NCBI GenBank assembly: GCA_963746255.1
Contig: CAVVAJ010000001.1
Coordinates: 744,001-808,000 of the forward strand
Length of the DNA: 64,000 nt
Direction of reading: 5' to 3'
DNA from: DAOVXM01 sp963746255
Lineage (GTDB): Bacteria; Chloroflexota; Anaerolineae; Anaerolineales; UBA4823
Translations under genes and position numbers: made by a program
In this document: one piece after another, positions 55,117 through 64,000 of the stretch
How positions within the stretch are numbered: the stretch's first letter is position 1
How the letters are laid out: the number at the start of each line of letters is the position of its first letter
Notes under the pieces: generated by a model
Database searches by the model: none
Told to the model about the DNA's origin: nothing
The model's input: the letters and a program-made list of their open reading frames with translations, nothing else

Positions 55117-55428
55117 TTATTCCGCCAACGCCTCTCGAAAAGCAGCTTCGACTAACCCACGTGAAGGCATACCCGATGCCCCATAATTTCGTCATATGAA
55201 TCCAAATGTCGACGCGCTTCTCACAGCAGGATCGATATCTAAGCTGTTGATCTGCACCGTGGGGCTGCCCAGGAATTGCAGCGTTTCAGCCTGGTTCTGG
55301 TCTCTGACCTCGATCACCTGCAGGTCGATATCCAATCCTAAATTATCGATGACTTCGGACACCAGCGCAACAGTCGCAGCCGCGTAATCACATCCCGGGA
55401 TATGCAGAACTCTTACATCAATCGCCAT
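55117..55428 (-). CDS. Candidate selenoprotein: thioredoxin-fold protein with in-frame TGA as Sec79
   Basis: Conventional translation stops at TGA 55192-55194 after 78 residues. In the same frame coding continues for 24 residues (RNYGASGMPSRGLVEAAFREALAE) to TAA at 55117-55119. Known thioredoxin-like relatives carry a Cys in the pattern FG-x-x-C-R-x-Y; here it is FG-F-I-TGA-R-N-Y, so the TGA sits at that Cys position. VLHIPGCDYAAATVALV (Cys13) and FLGSPTVQINSLDIDP are the other conserved parts of the fold. A SECIS-like hairpin follows. The alternative is a nonsense mutation of a TGC/TGT codon; the intact tail and hairpin argue against decay. Selenium machinery is not in the window. AAGGGT lies before the ATG. 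Confidence 0.68.
55164..55182 (-). promoter_or_regulatory. SECIS-like hairpin just after the TGA codon
   Basis: In the mRNA the hairpin begins 10 bases after the UGA. Seven pairs (GGGGCAU with AUGCCUU, five Watson-Crick and two G-U) close a five-base loop CGGGU at positions +17 to +21. In the known fdhF element of E. coli the upper stem begins about +12 and the loop G/U lies at a similar distance. The fit is good, but a short hairpin can arise by chance. Confidence 0.55.
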
Positions 55429-55605
55429 GATCTTTACCCTTATTTACACTATTAAGCCGTCTGCAAGTTTGATCTAAGTCTAACACTTATTTCAGCCGAT
55501 CGCCCACTCCCCATAATATTTGTGGAGTCCTCTTGCAGGTGAACTTAAGGAAATTCGCTGGAGTATTATCATATATACTATTAGTTTACCGAAAGGGGTA
55601 AAGAT

Positions 55606-56205
55606 ATGGTCCCGCAATGTTTCAAACCGAATCCGCGCTATTTATACAAACTGTTAGTTGTCTACACCGTGGTCGCCCTGCTGATCCTGGCCGGCATCTT
55701 GCTGCTGGGTGGGTTGATCAGCTTGGATGACGCACGTGTTGGATTGATTATCATCGCGATCTTGCTGCCGCTAAACTTTATCTGGTGGATATGTGCGATG
55801 ATCCTGGCATTTCCCTACTACCGCAGCCTTGAGTATGAAGTGCTGGATGATGAAGTCATCGTGCGGGTAGGGATATTCACTCACTCAGTCAAACACGTGC
55901 CCTACCGTACAGTAACCAACATCACTGTGAAGCGGGACATATTTGACCGCTGGTTCTTCAATCTCGGTTCGCTGAATATCCAAACCGCGGGTATGAGTGG
56001 TCAATCCGGTGCCGAAGAAAAGCTGGTGGGGTTGGAGAATGTGCAGGAAATCTACGAGATGGTCGCAGCTGAACTACGCCGCTTCCGCAGTGCGATGTCC
56101 CCGACACAGGCTGAGAGTGAGGGCGCAGTTCTTTCAGGTGAACAGAGCATAATACTGCTAGAGGAAGTCAAAGCGATCCGCGGATTGCTTGAAAATCGCA
56201 CCTGA
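55606..56205 (+). CDS. Bacterial PH-domain membrane protein (YdbS/DUF304-like)
   Basis: 199 residues. Two membrane helices at about 15-37 and 45-70, then the bPH2 domain: YRSLEYEVLDDEVIVRVGIFTHSVKHVPYRTVTNITVKRDIFDRWFF, closed by LGSLNIQTAGMSG. This arrangement matches the YdbS family. A helical tail of about 50 residues follows, ending EVKAIRGLLENRT. The role of the family is not well defined; it may regulate membrane stress or antibiotic export. AAAGGGG lies before the ATG. A strong hairpin follows the gene. Confidence 0.85.
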   Translation: MVPQCFKPNPRYLYKLLVVYTVVALLILAGILLLGGLISLDDARVGLIIIAILLPLNFIWWICAMILAFPYYRSLEYEVLDDEVIVRVGIFTHSVKHVPYRTVTNITVKRDIFDRWFFNLGSLNIQTAGMSGQSGAEEKLVGLENVQEIYEMVAAELRRFRSAMSPTQAESEGAVLSGEQSIILLEEVKAIRGLLENRT

Positions 56206-56250
56206 AATTCTCTCCGATCACGACATCTAGTGATACTTCACAAGCAAAAT

Positions 56251-56280
56251 ATCACCCCCGCCGAATACAGCGGGGGTGAT
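56251..56280. terminator. Bidirectional terminator-like hairpin
   Basis: Perfect 11-bp GC-rich arms (56251-56261 and 56270-56280) around an 8-base loop. On the minus strand the stem is followed by ATTTT, so it best terminates the nucleoside hydrolase gene; it also lies shortly after the PH-domain gene. Confidence 0.75.
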
Positions 56281-56419
56281 CCAATTCTGGCATTGGGGAA
56301 AAATTATATGAGCCATATTCGGGCTCATACTGAGAGCAGATTAATGACCGTAGTGGTGGCAGGCGAAGGCAAAACAGAACGCAGGAGAATATCTTGAGGG
56401 GGAATGAGTTCTAGGAGTA

Positions 56420-57394
56420 TTACCTGACTGATTTTTCTAACAGAGCTTTCCAGCGCGGTATATCAATTTCCCAACAGATAGTGATATTCGGCGCCCCCTG
56501 ATTGCGCTGCGGCTCCCACATAGCAACATTGGCAGTTTGGTGACCGGCAACATGCAACTCATCCACCACAGTCATGCCGCGGGTGTAGGTCCCCTCACAC
56601 TCAATGGCGACAAGATGCTTGCTTTTGCGGGTGCAGATTTGTGGGTCTAGCGCGATCGCCATAGCAACCGGGTCCGGCAGTCCGATCCCTGGGTCACCCA
56701 ACCACTCCCGATTTGTTAGGAGTGCGTGGGCGTTGCAATCAATTACAAAATGAGACAGTGGGGTATCGATCCCTTCCTTGTAATAGCACATCTCTTCTTC
56801 GGTGAGGTTTGCAGCACCGCGGCACAGCTCCCAACCTACCATCTCCACCGGTAGTCCTGATTGGAAGACGGTGCATGCCGCCTCCGGGTCGCACCAGATG
56901 TTGTACTCGGCAGCTGGGGTGATGTTGCCAATTGTGCACGCCGCGCCGCCCATGACGATACAGCGGCTGACATTAGCGACGATATCGGGGGCTTGGGATA
57001 CAGCCAGCGCGACATTTGTCAGCGGTCCCAAAGTGACCAATATGATGCCGGGATTGGCTCTGATCGTGTGGATCAGGACATCGACCGCGTGGGCCGTACC
57101 AGCGGAAAGCCGCGGGGGTGGGTAGCCGATATCCCCCAACCCATCCTGACCGTGGAACCAGCGCGCGTCATAGCGTTCCCGCACTAGCGGCTGCTGGGCA
57201 CCCTCGTAAACTGGGGTATCTTTCCCACACAGTTCGACCGTGTAGCGGGCGTTGATGCTGCCCTGCACAACATCCACGTTGCCGGCCACGATGGTGATCG
57301 CTTCAACAATAACATCCTGCGCCTGGAGCGCCATGATCAATGCAACTGCGTCATCCGATGCGGTATCGGTATCGATGATCATTTTGCGGGTCAT
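56420..57394 (-). CDS. Inosine/uridine-preferring nucleoside hydrolase family protein
   Basis: 324 residues. MIIDTDTASDDAVALIMAL carries the D-x-D-x-x-x-D-D calcium-binding signature. FHGQDGLGD, ILVTLGPLTNVALAV and GLPDPVAMAIALDP complete the active-site set. The enzymes cleave the N-glycosidic bond of ribonucleosides in salvage; related members act on nicotinamide riboside or on guanidine-like substrates, so the preference is open. No signal peptide, hence cytosolic. The gene is monocistronic and converges with the PH-domain gene. Confidence 0.9.
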   Translation of the reverse strand: MTRKMIIDTDTASDDAVALIMALQAQDVIVEAITIVAGNVDVVQGSINARYTVELCGKDTPVYEGAQQPLVRERYDARWFHGQDGLGDIGYPPPRLSAGTAHAVDVLIHTIRANPGIILVTLGPLTNVALAVSQAPDIVANVSRCIVMGGAACTIGNITPAAEYNIWCDPEAACTVFQSGLPVEMVGWELCRGAANLTEEEMCYYKEGIDTPLSHFVIDCNAHALLTNREWLGDPGIGLPDPVAMAIALDPQICTRKSKHLVAIECEGTYTRGMTVVDELHVAGHQTANVAMWEPQRNQGAPNITICWEIDIPRWKALLEKSVR

Positions 57395-57616
57395 GGGCGG
57401 TCGCCTATAATGGGTGCAGTGTAAAGGGTTCTCTCTTTGATATGTATGCTCATTTTTTTAGGGCGATGAGTTTTGGGGTTTGTAGCAACATGCGCCAGAT
57501 TATACCGAAAGAATGGATTTCCAGGAATAATTTAAGGGAATATCACTCCGGACGAGAATTTCCAGTGTATAATAGAATAATTCGACCAGTTTTATCCTAA
57601 AATACCCGGAGGTGAT

Positions 57617-57940
57617 ATGATGGCAAAATTTATGGTGCAGTTCAGCTACAGCGATTCAGGCCGCGCAGGTTTCATCAAGGACGGTGGTACAAAACGGCGT
57701 GAAGCCACAAAAGAACTGGTAAAAAGTCTGGGTGGTAAGCTCCTGGCGTACTACTTTGCGTTTGGCGATTATGATGGGCTGGCGATTATCGATGACCTTG
57801 ATAACGTCGAGATGGTCGCCGGTCTGCTGGCCGCGTCTTCTAGCGGCACCGTGAGCACCAAGACTACCGTGCTGATCGACCCAGAGGACGTTGATAAAGC
57901 GCTGAAGAAGACGGTCCAGTTCCGAAAACCAGGTGAGTGA
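57617..57940 (+). CDS. GYD-domain protein
   Basis: 107 residues. FMVQFSYSDSGRAGFIKDGG, then YYFAFGDYDGLAIIDDLDNVEMVAGLLAA match the GYD domain (the family motif G-x-Y-D is GDYD here), an alpha-beta fold with ferredoxin-like topology. Roles are poorly known; some relatives are dimeric and bind small ligands. GGAGGTGAT lies right before two consecutive ATG codons; either could start. A terminator follows. Confidence 0.85.
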   Translation: MMAKFMVQFSYSDSGRAGFIKDGGTKRREATKELVKSLGGKLLAYYFAFGDYDGLAIIDDLDNVEMVAGLLAASSSGTVSTKTTVLIDPEDVDKALKKTVQFRKPGE

Positions 57941-57961
57941 GACGAGTTAGCACAATACCAG

Positions 57962-57988
57962 CAGCCCCAGTATTCATCGCTGGGGCTG
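57962..57988 (+). terminator. Intrinsic terminator of the GYD gene
   Basis: CAGCCCCAG (57962-57970) pairs perfectly with CTGGGGCTG (57980-57988) over a 9-base loop, followed by TCTTATTCT. It lies 22 bases after the stop codon. Confidence 0.75.
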
Positions 57989-58160
57989 TCTTATTCTATC
58001 GAGATATTGGAACCCGTGAGTAGATATATTATAGCGATATGGCAGCCAATTCATGACTGTAATATAGTAAATCCACGCGTTTGTTCTGACCTGGAATGCC
58101 ATTTATAAAAAGTACCAATATCTCGTTAGCTGTCCAAAATCATTACGGAGATAAAATCTC

Positions 58161-59155
58161 CTACCACTTCCCACCAGATTTTGTTTCCTCGAAAATCCAG
58201 GTATCCTGCAAAGGGGTCATATCTTCTCTCAATCCCCCAAAAATTACAATATTTTTTGGGCAGAATCGTAAGCCCTAGCAGCATTGACCCTAGGAGCCGG
58301 CACTTGATCAGGGTAAACCCTTGCCCAAGAGTTTGACAGAATATCAAAAAGCCACGTATCATCAAGGTAACCACGACCGCCATCACCCCCAAAAATCAGT
58401 AGTTTGCCCGAGTCTTCAATGAACGCAGCCTGGTGCCAGTACCTAGCCGGATGTTTGTACTCAACGCTTACCCGCCGCCACGAATTTTGCTGATAATCAT
58501 ATATCCTAATGCCATCCTCGTACCCAGCAGAGACGATATTTACATTCTCGAATGCCGTTTGATGCCCTCCCCAAAAGACAGAGTGTTTACTAATCGGATT
58601 ATAAACCAGTGTGTGCCCGTACATCACGGGTGGGGGCGTGGCGAGCTTCCTCCCGGTCCATTTATTTGAGTTTGGATCATAACTCCATGTATCATCACAT
58701 AAATCACGGTGTTCTTCATGACAATAGCCGCCAAACAGTATAGCTATCTGGTTAAGCTCGTCATACACCATGCCTGTATCGCTTCTCGGCGGTGGACTGC
58801 TTTCTGGAGAAACTTCCTGCCACTGATTGTCAGAGATAGAGTACACCCACGTATCTCCGATGCGGCCATCTTCGCCAAGACCTCTGATCAAAATGATCTG
58901 ATGGTAGACCGGATCATACACCATACCTGGGCTTGATCGCGGTGCTGGTGGGTTGGAAGTCTTCAGCGATTTCCAGGTTTGGGTGTCGGAATCAAATACC
59001 CACAGGTCTTTGAAATATTTTTCTCCAAACAACCCCTGTGCTCGGCCGCCAAATAAAATTACCTGGCTCTCGAGCGGATCAAAGACCATGCTTGCCCAAT
59101 ACCTGGCTGCTGGGGCAGCTGAACGAAACTGGCAACCCGAAAACAGAATCGGCAT
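58161..59155 (-). pseudogene. Kelch-repeat lipoprotein with broken signal and C-terminal frameshift
   Basis: The main frame (59155 to 58244) encodes six Kelch blades (SQVILFGGRAQ, LWVFDSDTQTW, QIAILFGGYCHEE, LLIFGGDGGRG, TWLFDILSNSW). Near 58255 the frame ends in TAA after AQKIL. With one base added it continues as IFGGLREDMTPLQDTWIFEET to TAG at 58161-58163. The N-terminus begins MPILFSGCQF, a lipobox without its hydrophobic helix. Directly upstream, in frame, lies the hydrophobic LCFSITIFA followed by TAG, so the signal seems to be cut off. Two lesions suggest real decay of a surface Kelch lipoprotein. No intact partner is adjacent. Confidence 0.7.
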
Positions 59156-59661
59156 CAGCTAAGCAAATATTGTGATCGAGAAGCATAATCTTTTTGGGGC
59201 TGATCATATATACATCTCTATATGTAGCCTCTCACAAACTGTCTGGGAGTGGAGATAACTCACGTGTAAAGCGTAACCTACGACTATAGCCTGCTAGTCA
59301 AGCGGGTGTGTTAATGACGTTCATTTTTGCACAATCACTCTGTAATGTTAATAGAAAATCTAATAAATGACAAACATAGCTCATTATCCACATTTAGTAA
59401 TCAATTGAATCCTGGTTAGGCTGGGGAGTTTTGCCTGCTTTCCATCTTCCGCAGATGACTTTGGGTTACCTGCTTGATATCCATTCAATAACCACATCCA
59501 ACACATACCTTAATCACCCTTCAGGATTAAACTTGACACTGGGTATACTCATTGATTCCTATCGCCAAATATCGGATAATTGCGAGTATTTGCAATATAT
59601 ACTTGACATTATGCAAAATATATGTTACTTATATTAGTAGATTTTGGATTCCCCAGAGGAT
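59156..59661. other. AT-rich intergenic region with XRE-gene promoter
   Basis: About 500 bases between divergent genes; no coding function is supported. A consensus -35 (TTGACA, 59603-59608) stands before the XRE gene, but no good -10 is spaced properly (TACTTA at 59626). Direct repeats TGCAATATAT (59591-59600) and TGCAAAATAT (59612-59621), one helix-turn pair (21 bp) apart, flank the -35 and may be the regulator's binding sites. Confidence 0.45.
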
Positions 59662-59886
59662 ATGGTGAAAGATATCAAGGTTGGGAATAACTTAAAGCTC
59701 GCCAGGGTGGCGAAAGACCTTACCCAACAGGAGCTGGCAGACCTGGTTGGGGTGACCAGGCAAACCATCGGTCTGCTTGAGGCAAGCAGGTACAACCCCA
59801 CTCTGCAATTATGCCTATTACTGGCCAAAGCAACCGGTAAACACCTGGGAGAGTTGTTCTGGATTGAAGGAGACCACCATGAATAA
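59662..59886 (+). CDS. XRE-family helix-turn-helix regulator (YgzD/Cro-like)
   Basis: 74 residues from ATG 59662; the alternative TTG at 59644 lacks a site. The HTH is clear: NLKLARVAKDLTQQELADLVGVTRQTIGLLEASRYNPTLQLCLLLAKATG, the small stand-alone repressor type. The ending GELFWIEGDH is typical. Such regulators are usually paired with a membrane protein in the same operon, as here: the next gene overlaps by 8 bases. Targets unknown; autoregulation via the repeats upstream is likely. Confidence 0.85.
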   Translation: MVKDIKVGNNLKLARVAKDLTQQELADLVGVTRQTIGLLEASRYNPTLQLCLLLAKATGKHLGELFWIEGDHHE

Positions 59887-60320
59887 GTGGTTAGCAGGCG
59901 ATGAAAGAACTGAACGGATTGGGGGGCAGTTGGGGTTTATATTCCTGGGATTGACACAGCTGGGACTGTACATGGTGTTGATCTACCAAAGATATGTTGA
60001 GGACTTGCCACCAGCATATTACAACGATGTAGGGCTGATCTTGATACTATCCATATTGGGATACTGGGGGGCACGATTTTTCTTCGGCGGATATGCTGCC
60101 ATTACCTTCAGCCTGGCAGGTGCTTGCGATTTACATTACCCTGGTGGCGGTAATCGCCATACCGCACACCTTGGTGCATGGATGGCCCCAGAGTGGAGAA
60201 TGGATTGGGCGGCTGGCACCGATCTTAGGTGGACCGGCTGTGCTAGTAGGAGGCTACCTGCTGGTGGCTTATCTTGGCAACAAGCAGATCGAAAAACGTA
60301 TGACCCAATTGGAACAATGA
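59879..60320 (+). pseudogene. Membrane protein partner of the XRE regulator, frameshifted
   Basis: ATG 59879 overlaps the end of the HTH gene. Frame one codes for two membrane helices (QLGFIFLGLTQLGLYMVLIYQRY and DVGLILILSILGYWGARFFFGGY). It then breaks near 60095, one G too many, and the next frame continues as LPLPSAWQVLAIYITLVAVIAIP with two more helices and GGPAVLVGGYLLVAYLGNKQIEKRM to a stop at 60320. The intact protein of about 146 residues resembles the membrane proteins often coupled to YgzD-like regulators. Function unknown. Confidence 0.72.
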
Positions 60321-60339
60321 ATTATTGGCGAAGGTATAT

Positions 60340-60519
60340 ATGAACCAGCAGCGGAAACAATCCACGCACAACTTCTACTTCCTGCTGCCGGTGTTTTCGG
60401 GACTGGGAGTCGGGCTGGGAGCACTAATCGGCAACATCGGTGTGGGACTGGCAATTGGCGCAGGGATCGGGACGCTGGCGAGTTTGCTCGTCTGGCAGTG
60501 GGAAGAGCACAAGCGATAA
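60340..60519 (+). CDS. Small glycine-zipper membrane protein
   Basis: 59 residues from ATG 60340, with GAAGG 6 bases upstream. One or two helices with Gly repeats every 4 residues (GLGVGLGALIGNIGVGLAIGAGIGTL), a helix-packing zipper, then the acidic/basic tail QWEEHKR. Nineteen bases after the membrane partner, so the three genes look like one operon. No known function; a small pore-like or assembly role is possible. Confidence 0.55.
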   Translation: MNQQRKQSTHNFYFLLPVFSGLGVGLGALIGNIGVGLAIGAGIGTLASLLVWQWEEHKR

Positions 60520-60782
60520 TAAAATTCATGGATATCGAGCTACTGGACGTATGAAAAGCAGTTCCTAGAAGTGAACCTAAAGCACATCGGAACGAATAGT
60601 ATCCAGATCGTTGCTTGCTCTGACCGATGGAAACTGAGTCTTGCAGGCTGCCGTATTGACAGAATGCCGTATCGCCCGTAGAAAAATATCCAGCCACACG
60701 CATGACCGAATGATATACCCAAAGAGCAGAAAATTTAACCAAAAGAACTGCTCCAAAAATGAGGAGCAGCTCCTGTTGTAAG

Positions 60783-60857
60783 TCGGGGCGGGCGGATTTG
60801 AACCGCCGACCTCACGGACCCGAACCGTGCGCTCTAGCCGGGCTGAGCCACGCCCCG
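60783..60857 (-). tRNA. tRNA-Pro, anticodon CGG
   Basis: On the minus strand the molecule begins CGGGGCG and ends CGCCCCG plus discriminator A, a perfect 7-bp acceptor stem. The anticodon arm CACGG-TTCGGGT-CCGTG gives anticodon CGG (proline, codon CCG), and the T arm has GGTTCAAATCC. No CCA is encoded. About 75 bases long. The next gene on the same strand is a histidine kinase that ends downstream of the tRNA. Confidence 0.93.
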
Positions 60858-60930
60858 ATCACCCTGTCATCTTCAACAGCGCGGCGAGATTATAATCCAG
60901 CCCAATGCTTTCGGCAAGGTCACGTGGGGG

Positions 60931-62173
60931 TTACAGGGGCAACCGGAAAGAAAAGTTACTGCCGCGCCCGGCGACTGATTCCGCCCATATCTCACCGCCA
61001 TGCATCTCGATCATCGTTTTGGCGATCGGTAAGCCCATCCCCAAACCTCCGTGGCGGTATTTCTCATGGGCTTTGACCTGGTAGAAGCGCTCGAATACAT
61101 GCTCAAGTTCGTCAGCGGTGATACCGATGCCGGTATCGATCACCGAGATCTTTACAAATCGTTCCTGCTGCACGACGCCAACCATGATCATGTCCCCACG
61201 CTCTGTATAGGTTAGTGCATTCTTGATCAAATTACTCAGGGCGATGCCCAGCTTCTCCTCGTCCCCGCTTATGATTAGGTTATCGTCAACCTGGGTGTCT
61301 ATTCGCAGCTGTTTTTTGCCCGACTGAGCTTGCAGCTGGTATGAATCACACACCTGGCGGATCAGGTCGCATATATCGATCGGTGTGCGCCTTAAACGCG
61401 GCTGGTTGGTACCCTTAGTTCCCGCCCGCGTGAGCTCATCCAGCGTAGCCCGCAGCTGCTTCGCATTCTCAATGATCGCCTCCACTTTTGGATAACCAAT
61501 GGTATCCAAGCGCATACGGCTTTCGAGTGCAGTAGCATGCTCCAGGATTACGGCCAGAGGTTGGCGGATCTCCCTAGTGGCGAGCTCGTATAGCTCCGTC
61601 CGCCTTTCTCCCAAATTCTCGGCATCTCTCTCAACTAAATCCGCTTCTTCAAACAGGATGCGGTTAAAGATCGCTGTGCCGGTTAGAGAAGCCAGGTGTC
61701 CTAATTGAACGATATCTGCGCTGTTGAAGGGCTGGCCATCGATCTTGTTGAGCGCTTCCAAGACACCGATGGTGTCATCACCATATTTTATCGGAGCAGC
61801 CAGGATAGATTCGGTATTGAAGGTGGTTTCCATATCGACAGCGCGGAAAACGAGCCGATCATCATTTACATTTTGGACGATTACCGGTACACCACTGGTA
61901 TATGCTTCGCCTGCCACGCTGTTCTCAAGCGGCACACGAATACTGTGCAAGCGCTCCATCTGGTCGGCGGGTGCCGAGATGAACTTAAGTGTCCCGCTTT
62001 CTTCTTCATATGTCAGGATAGAGGAGGCATTACACTGTAATACTTCGCAGGTCGCTTCGCAAACCGCGCATAAATAATCCTCGAGCGATTCGAGCTTATT
62101 TTAATGCAGTGCCCAACAACACCATCCGCTCAAGGGACTTAAGGCGATGTTCGGTATTATTGCCATCCATCAT
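60931..62173 (-). pseudogene. GAF-domain histidine kinase with frameshift and missing phosphoacceptor His
   Basis: Frame one starts at ATG 62173 (or 62170) with MDGNNTEHRLKSLERMVLLGTAL and ends at a stop near 62096. The next frame continues as NKLESLEDYLCAVCEATCEVLQCNASSIL, GAF domain to about residue 170, then the kinase part: DEEKLGIALSNLIKNALTYT (N box), VIDTGIGITADELEHVFERFY (G1) and HGGLGMGLPIAKTMIEMHGG (G2). The break is at a run of four T on the plus strand (62099-62102). In the dimerisation helix ATREIRQPLAVI has Arg where the family has His, so autophosphorylation would be lost. ATP-binding motifs are intact. No response regulator lies beside it. Confidence 0.78.
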
Positions 62174-62432
62174 ATGCAAAGGTGTCCCGTAATCGAATTA
62201 TACATCCATTTCTGCAAATATCAATAATTCGCCAATTAAAATTGGCGTAAATTCGCTGTATACGCGGATAGGTATGTTGAGTAACAAATCTGTAAAAATC
62301 ATACACTAAGTTGCGGGTTTTGTGCCAATCTAGCTGAAAAGCTTGGCAAGATGTTGGTCGGCAGAGTAAAATATGATCTCAGCTACACAACACCATCTGA
62401 TAAGCATTATCCCAACATTTAAGGAGCATTAC

Positions 62433-63527
<1,095 letters not shown>

Positions 63528-63554
63528 CCGCCGGTTAACAAAAACAAAATCAGA

Positions 63555-63592
63555 AGACCTGCCCCCACCTGAAGCGGCAGGTCTCTTTTTAT
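63555..63592 (+). terminator. Intrinsic terminator of ino1
   Basis: AGACCTGCC (63555-63563) pairs with GGCAGGTCT (63576-63584) over a 12-base loop, followed by a T-run CTTTTTAT. It lies 28 bases after the stop codon. Confidence 0.85.
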
Positions 63593-63791
63593 CGAATCCA
63601 CGAAAACCGATAACTTTTTAATCTCATTGTGTTTTGTGATCCGCTAGTAGCCGTCCTTTGCCACTGCTTGTTTCCGAATCTGGTGTCCCCTAATGGTATA
63701 ATTGGGCGAAACACAAACCACGAGAACGGGCTGGTCGAGTTGCAGATTTGACTGTCATTTCATTGATTAAATAGGTAGATGAGGAGTCATT

Positions 63792-64000
63792 ATGTCTGGT
63801 CATTCGCATTGGGCAACGATCCGGCGGAAAAAAGGCGCCCAAGACGCCAAGCGTGGCAAGATTTTCACCAGCCTGGCGCGTGAGATCTCGGTCGCGGCGC
63901 GCGAAGGGGGCGGGGATCCAAACAGCAACCTGCGCTTACAATACGCCGTAGACCGCGCTCGCGCAAATAATATGCCCAAAGATAATATCGAACGCGCCAT
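63792..64000 (+). CDS. yebC: YebC/PmpR family transcriptional or translational regulator (N-terminal part)
   Basis: ATG 63792 with GAGGAG 5 bases upstream; the frame runs off the window end. The visible 69 residues SGHSHWATIRRKKGAQDAKRGKIFTSL, then LRLQYAVDRARANNMPKDNIERA are the canonical YebC/PmpR start. The family is about 240-250 residues, and recent work ties members to relief of ribosome stalling at proline-rich stretches. A TATAAT at 63697-63702 may be its -10, but no good -35 is present. Confidence 0.95.
   Translation, partial: MSGHSHWATIRRKKGAQDAKRGKIFTSLAREISVAAREGGGDPNSNLRLQYAVDRARANNMPKDNIERA

Noticed and set aside
56251..56280. Riboswitch or regulatory RNA
   Set aside because: The simple symmetric hairpin between two gene ends is better explained as a terminator; it is not in a 5' leader.
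60759..61076. A 105-residue open frame on the plus strand
   Set aside because: It covers the tRNA-Pro gene on the opposite strand and the end of the histidine kinase; no ribosome site or family resemblance.

Overview
The window looks like chromosomal DNA of a Chloroflexota bacterium, most likely of the Anaerolineae. Pointers are a Thr/Pro-rich lipoprotein linker, a large exopolysaccharide (EPS) cluster with several GT4 transferases, a KorAB-type 2-oxoacid:ferredoxin oxidoreductase, a secreted Kelch protein ending in a short MPLLMR tail, and a tRNA gene without an encoded CCA. This placement is inference from gene content; there is no rRNA here. No CRISPR array, insertion sequence, phage gene or integration site was seen.

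Layout. 0-5.5 kb: end of a PP2C/SpoIIE-type phosphatase, a CBM9-like lipoprotein, an ion-transporter-superfamily permease overlapping a PII-like/CBS regulator, TrmO, and a coiled-coil membrane protein. 5.7-8.9 kb: an arsenic-type operon (arsR, ArsP-like permease, small thioredoxin, ACR3) with a perfect operator-like inverted repeat over the arsR start. 9.3 kb: mscS. 10.3-29 kb: one long minus-strand EPS locus (degenerate GGDEF membrane protein, sugar transferase, GT4s, Wzz, GT2, Wzx, Wzy/WaaL-type polymerase/ligase, two sulfotransferases, a beta-helix protein and a 1076-aa secreted propeller/Kelch protein). 31-46 kb: a DUF1906/Ycf48 secreted protein, tyrosine phenol-lyase, a lipoprotein hydrolase with a membrane domain, korA plus a fused korB-gamma, an Ntn hydrolase and two methyltransferases with broken frames. 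46-52 kb: a run of minus-strand membrane proteins, a CPBP protease, a DDN-like oxidoreductase and a methyltransferase. 52-58 kb: agmatinase-family hydrolase, DegV, a candidate selenoprotein, a PH-domain protein, nucleoside hydrolase and a GYD protein. 58-64 kb: a broken Kelch lipoprotein, an XRE regulator with membrane partners, tRNA-Pro(CGG), a GAF histidine kinase, inositol-phosphate synthase and the start of yebC.

The most interesting signal is at 55117-55428. A small thioredoxin-fold gene has an in-frame TGA exactly where its relatives have Cys. Family-like coding continues to a TAA, and a bacterial SECIS-like hairpin follows the TGA at the right distance. I read it as a probable selenoprotein that ordinary gene calling would truncate.

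A second window-wide pattern is that at least nine accessory genes have broken reading frames. Almost all fit a single extra base in a short run. That suggests either assembly errors or recent decay, so each product was reconstructed across the break and marked as disrupted.
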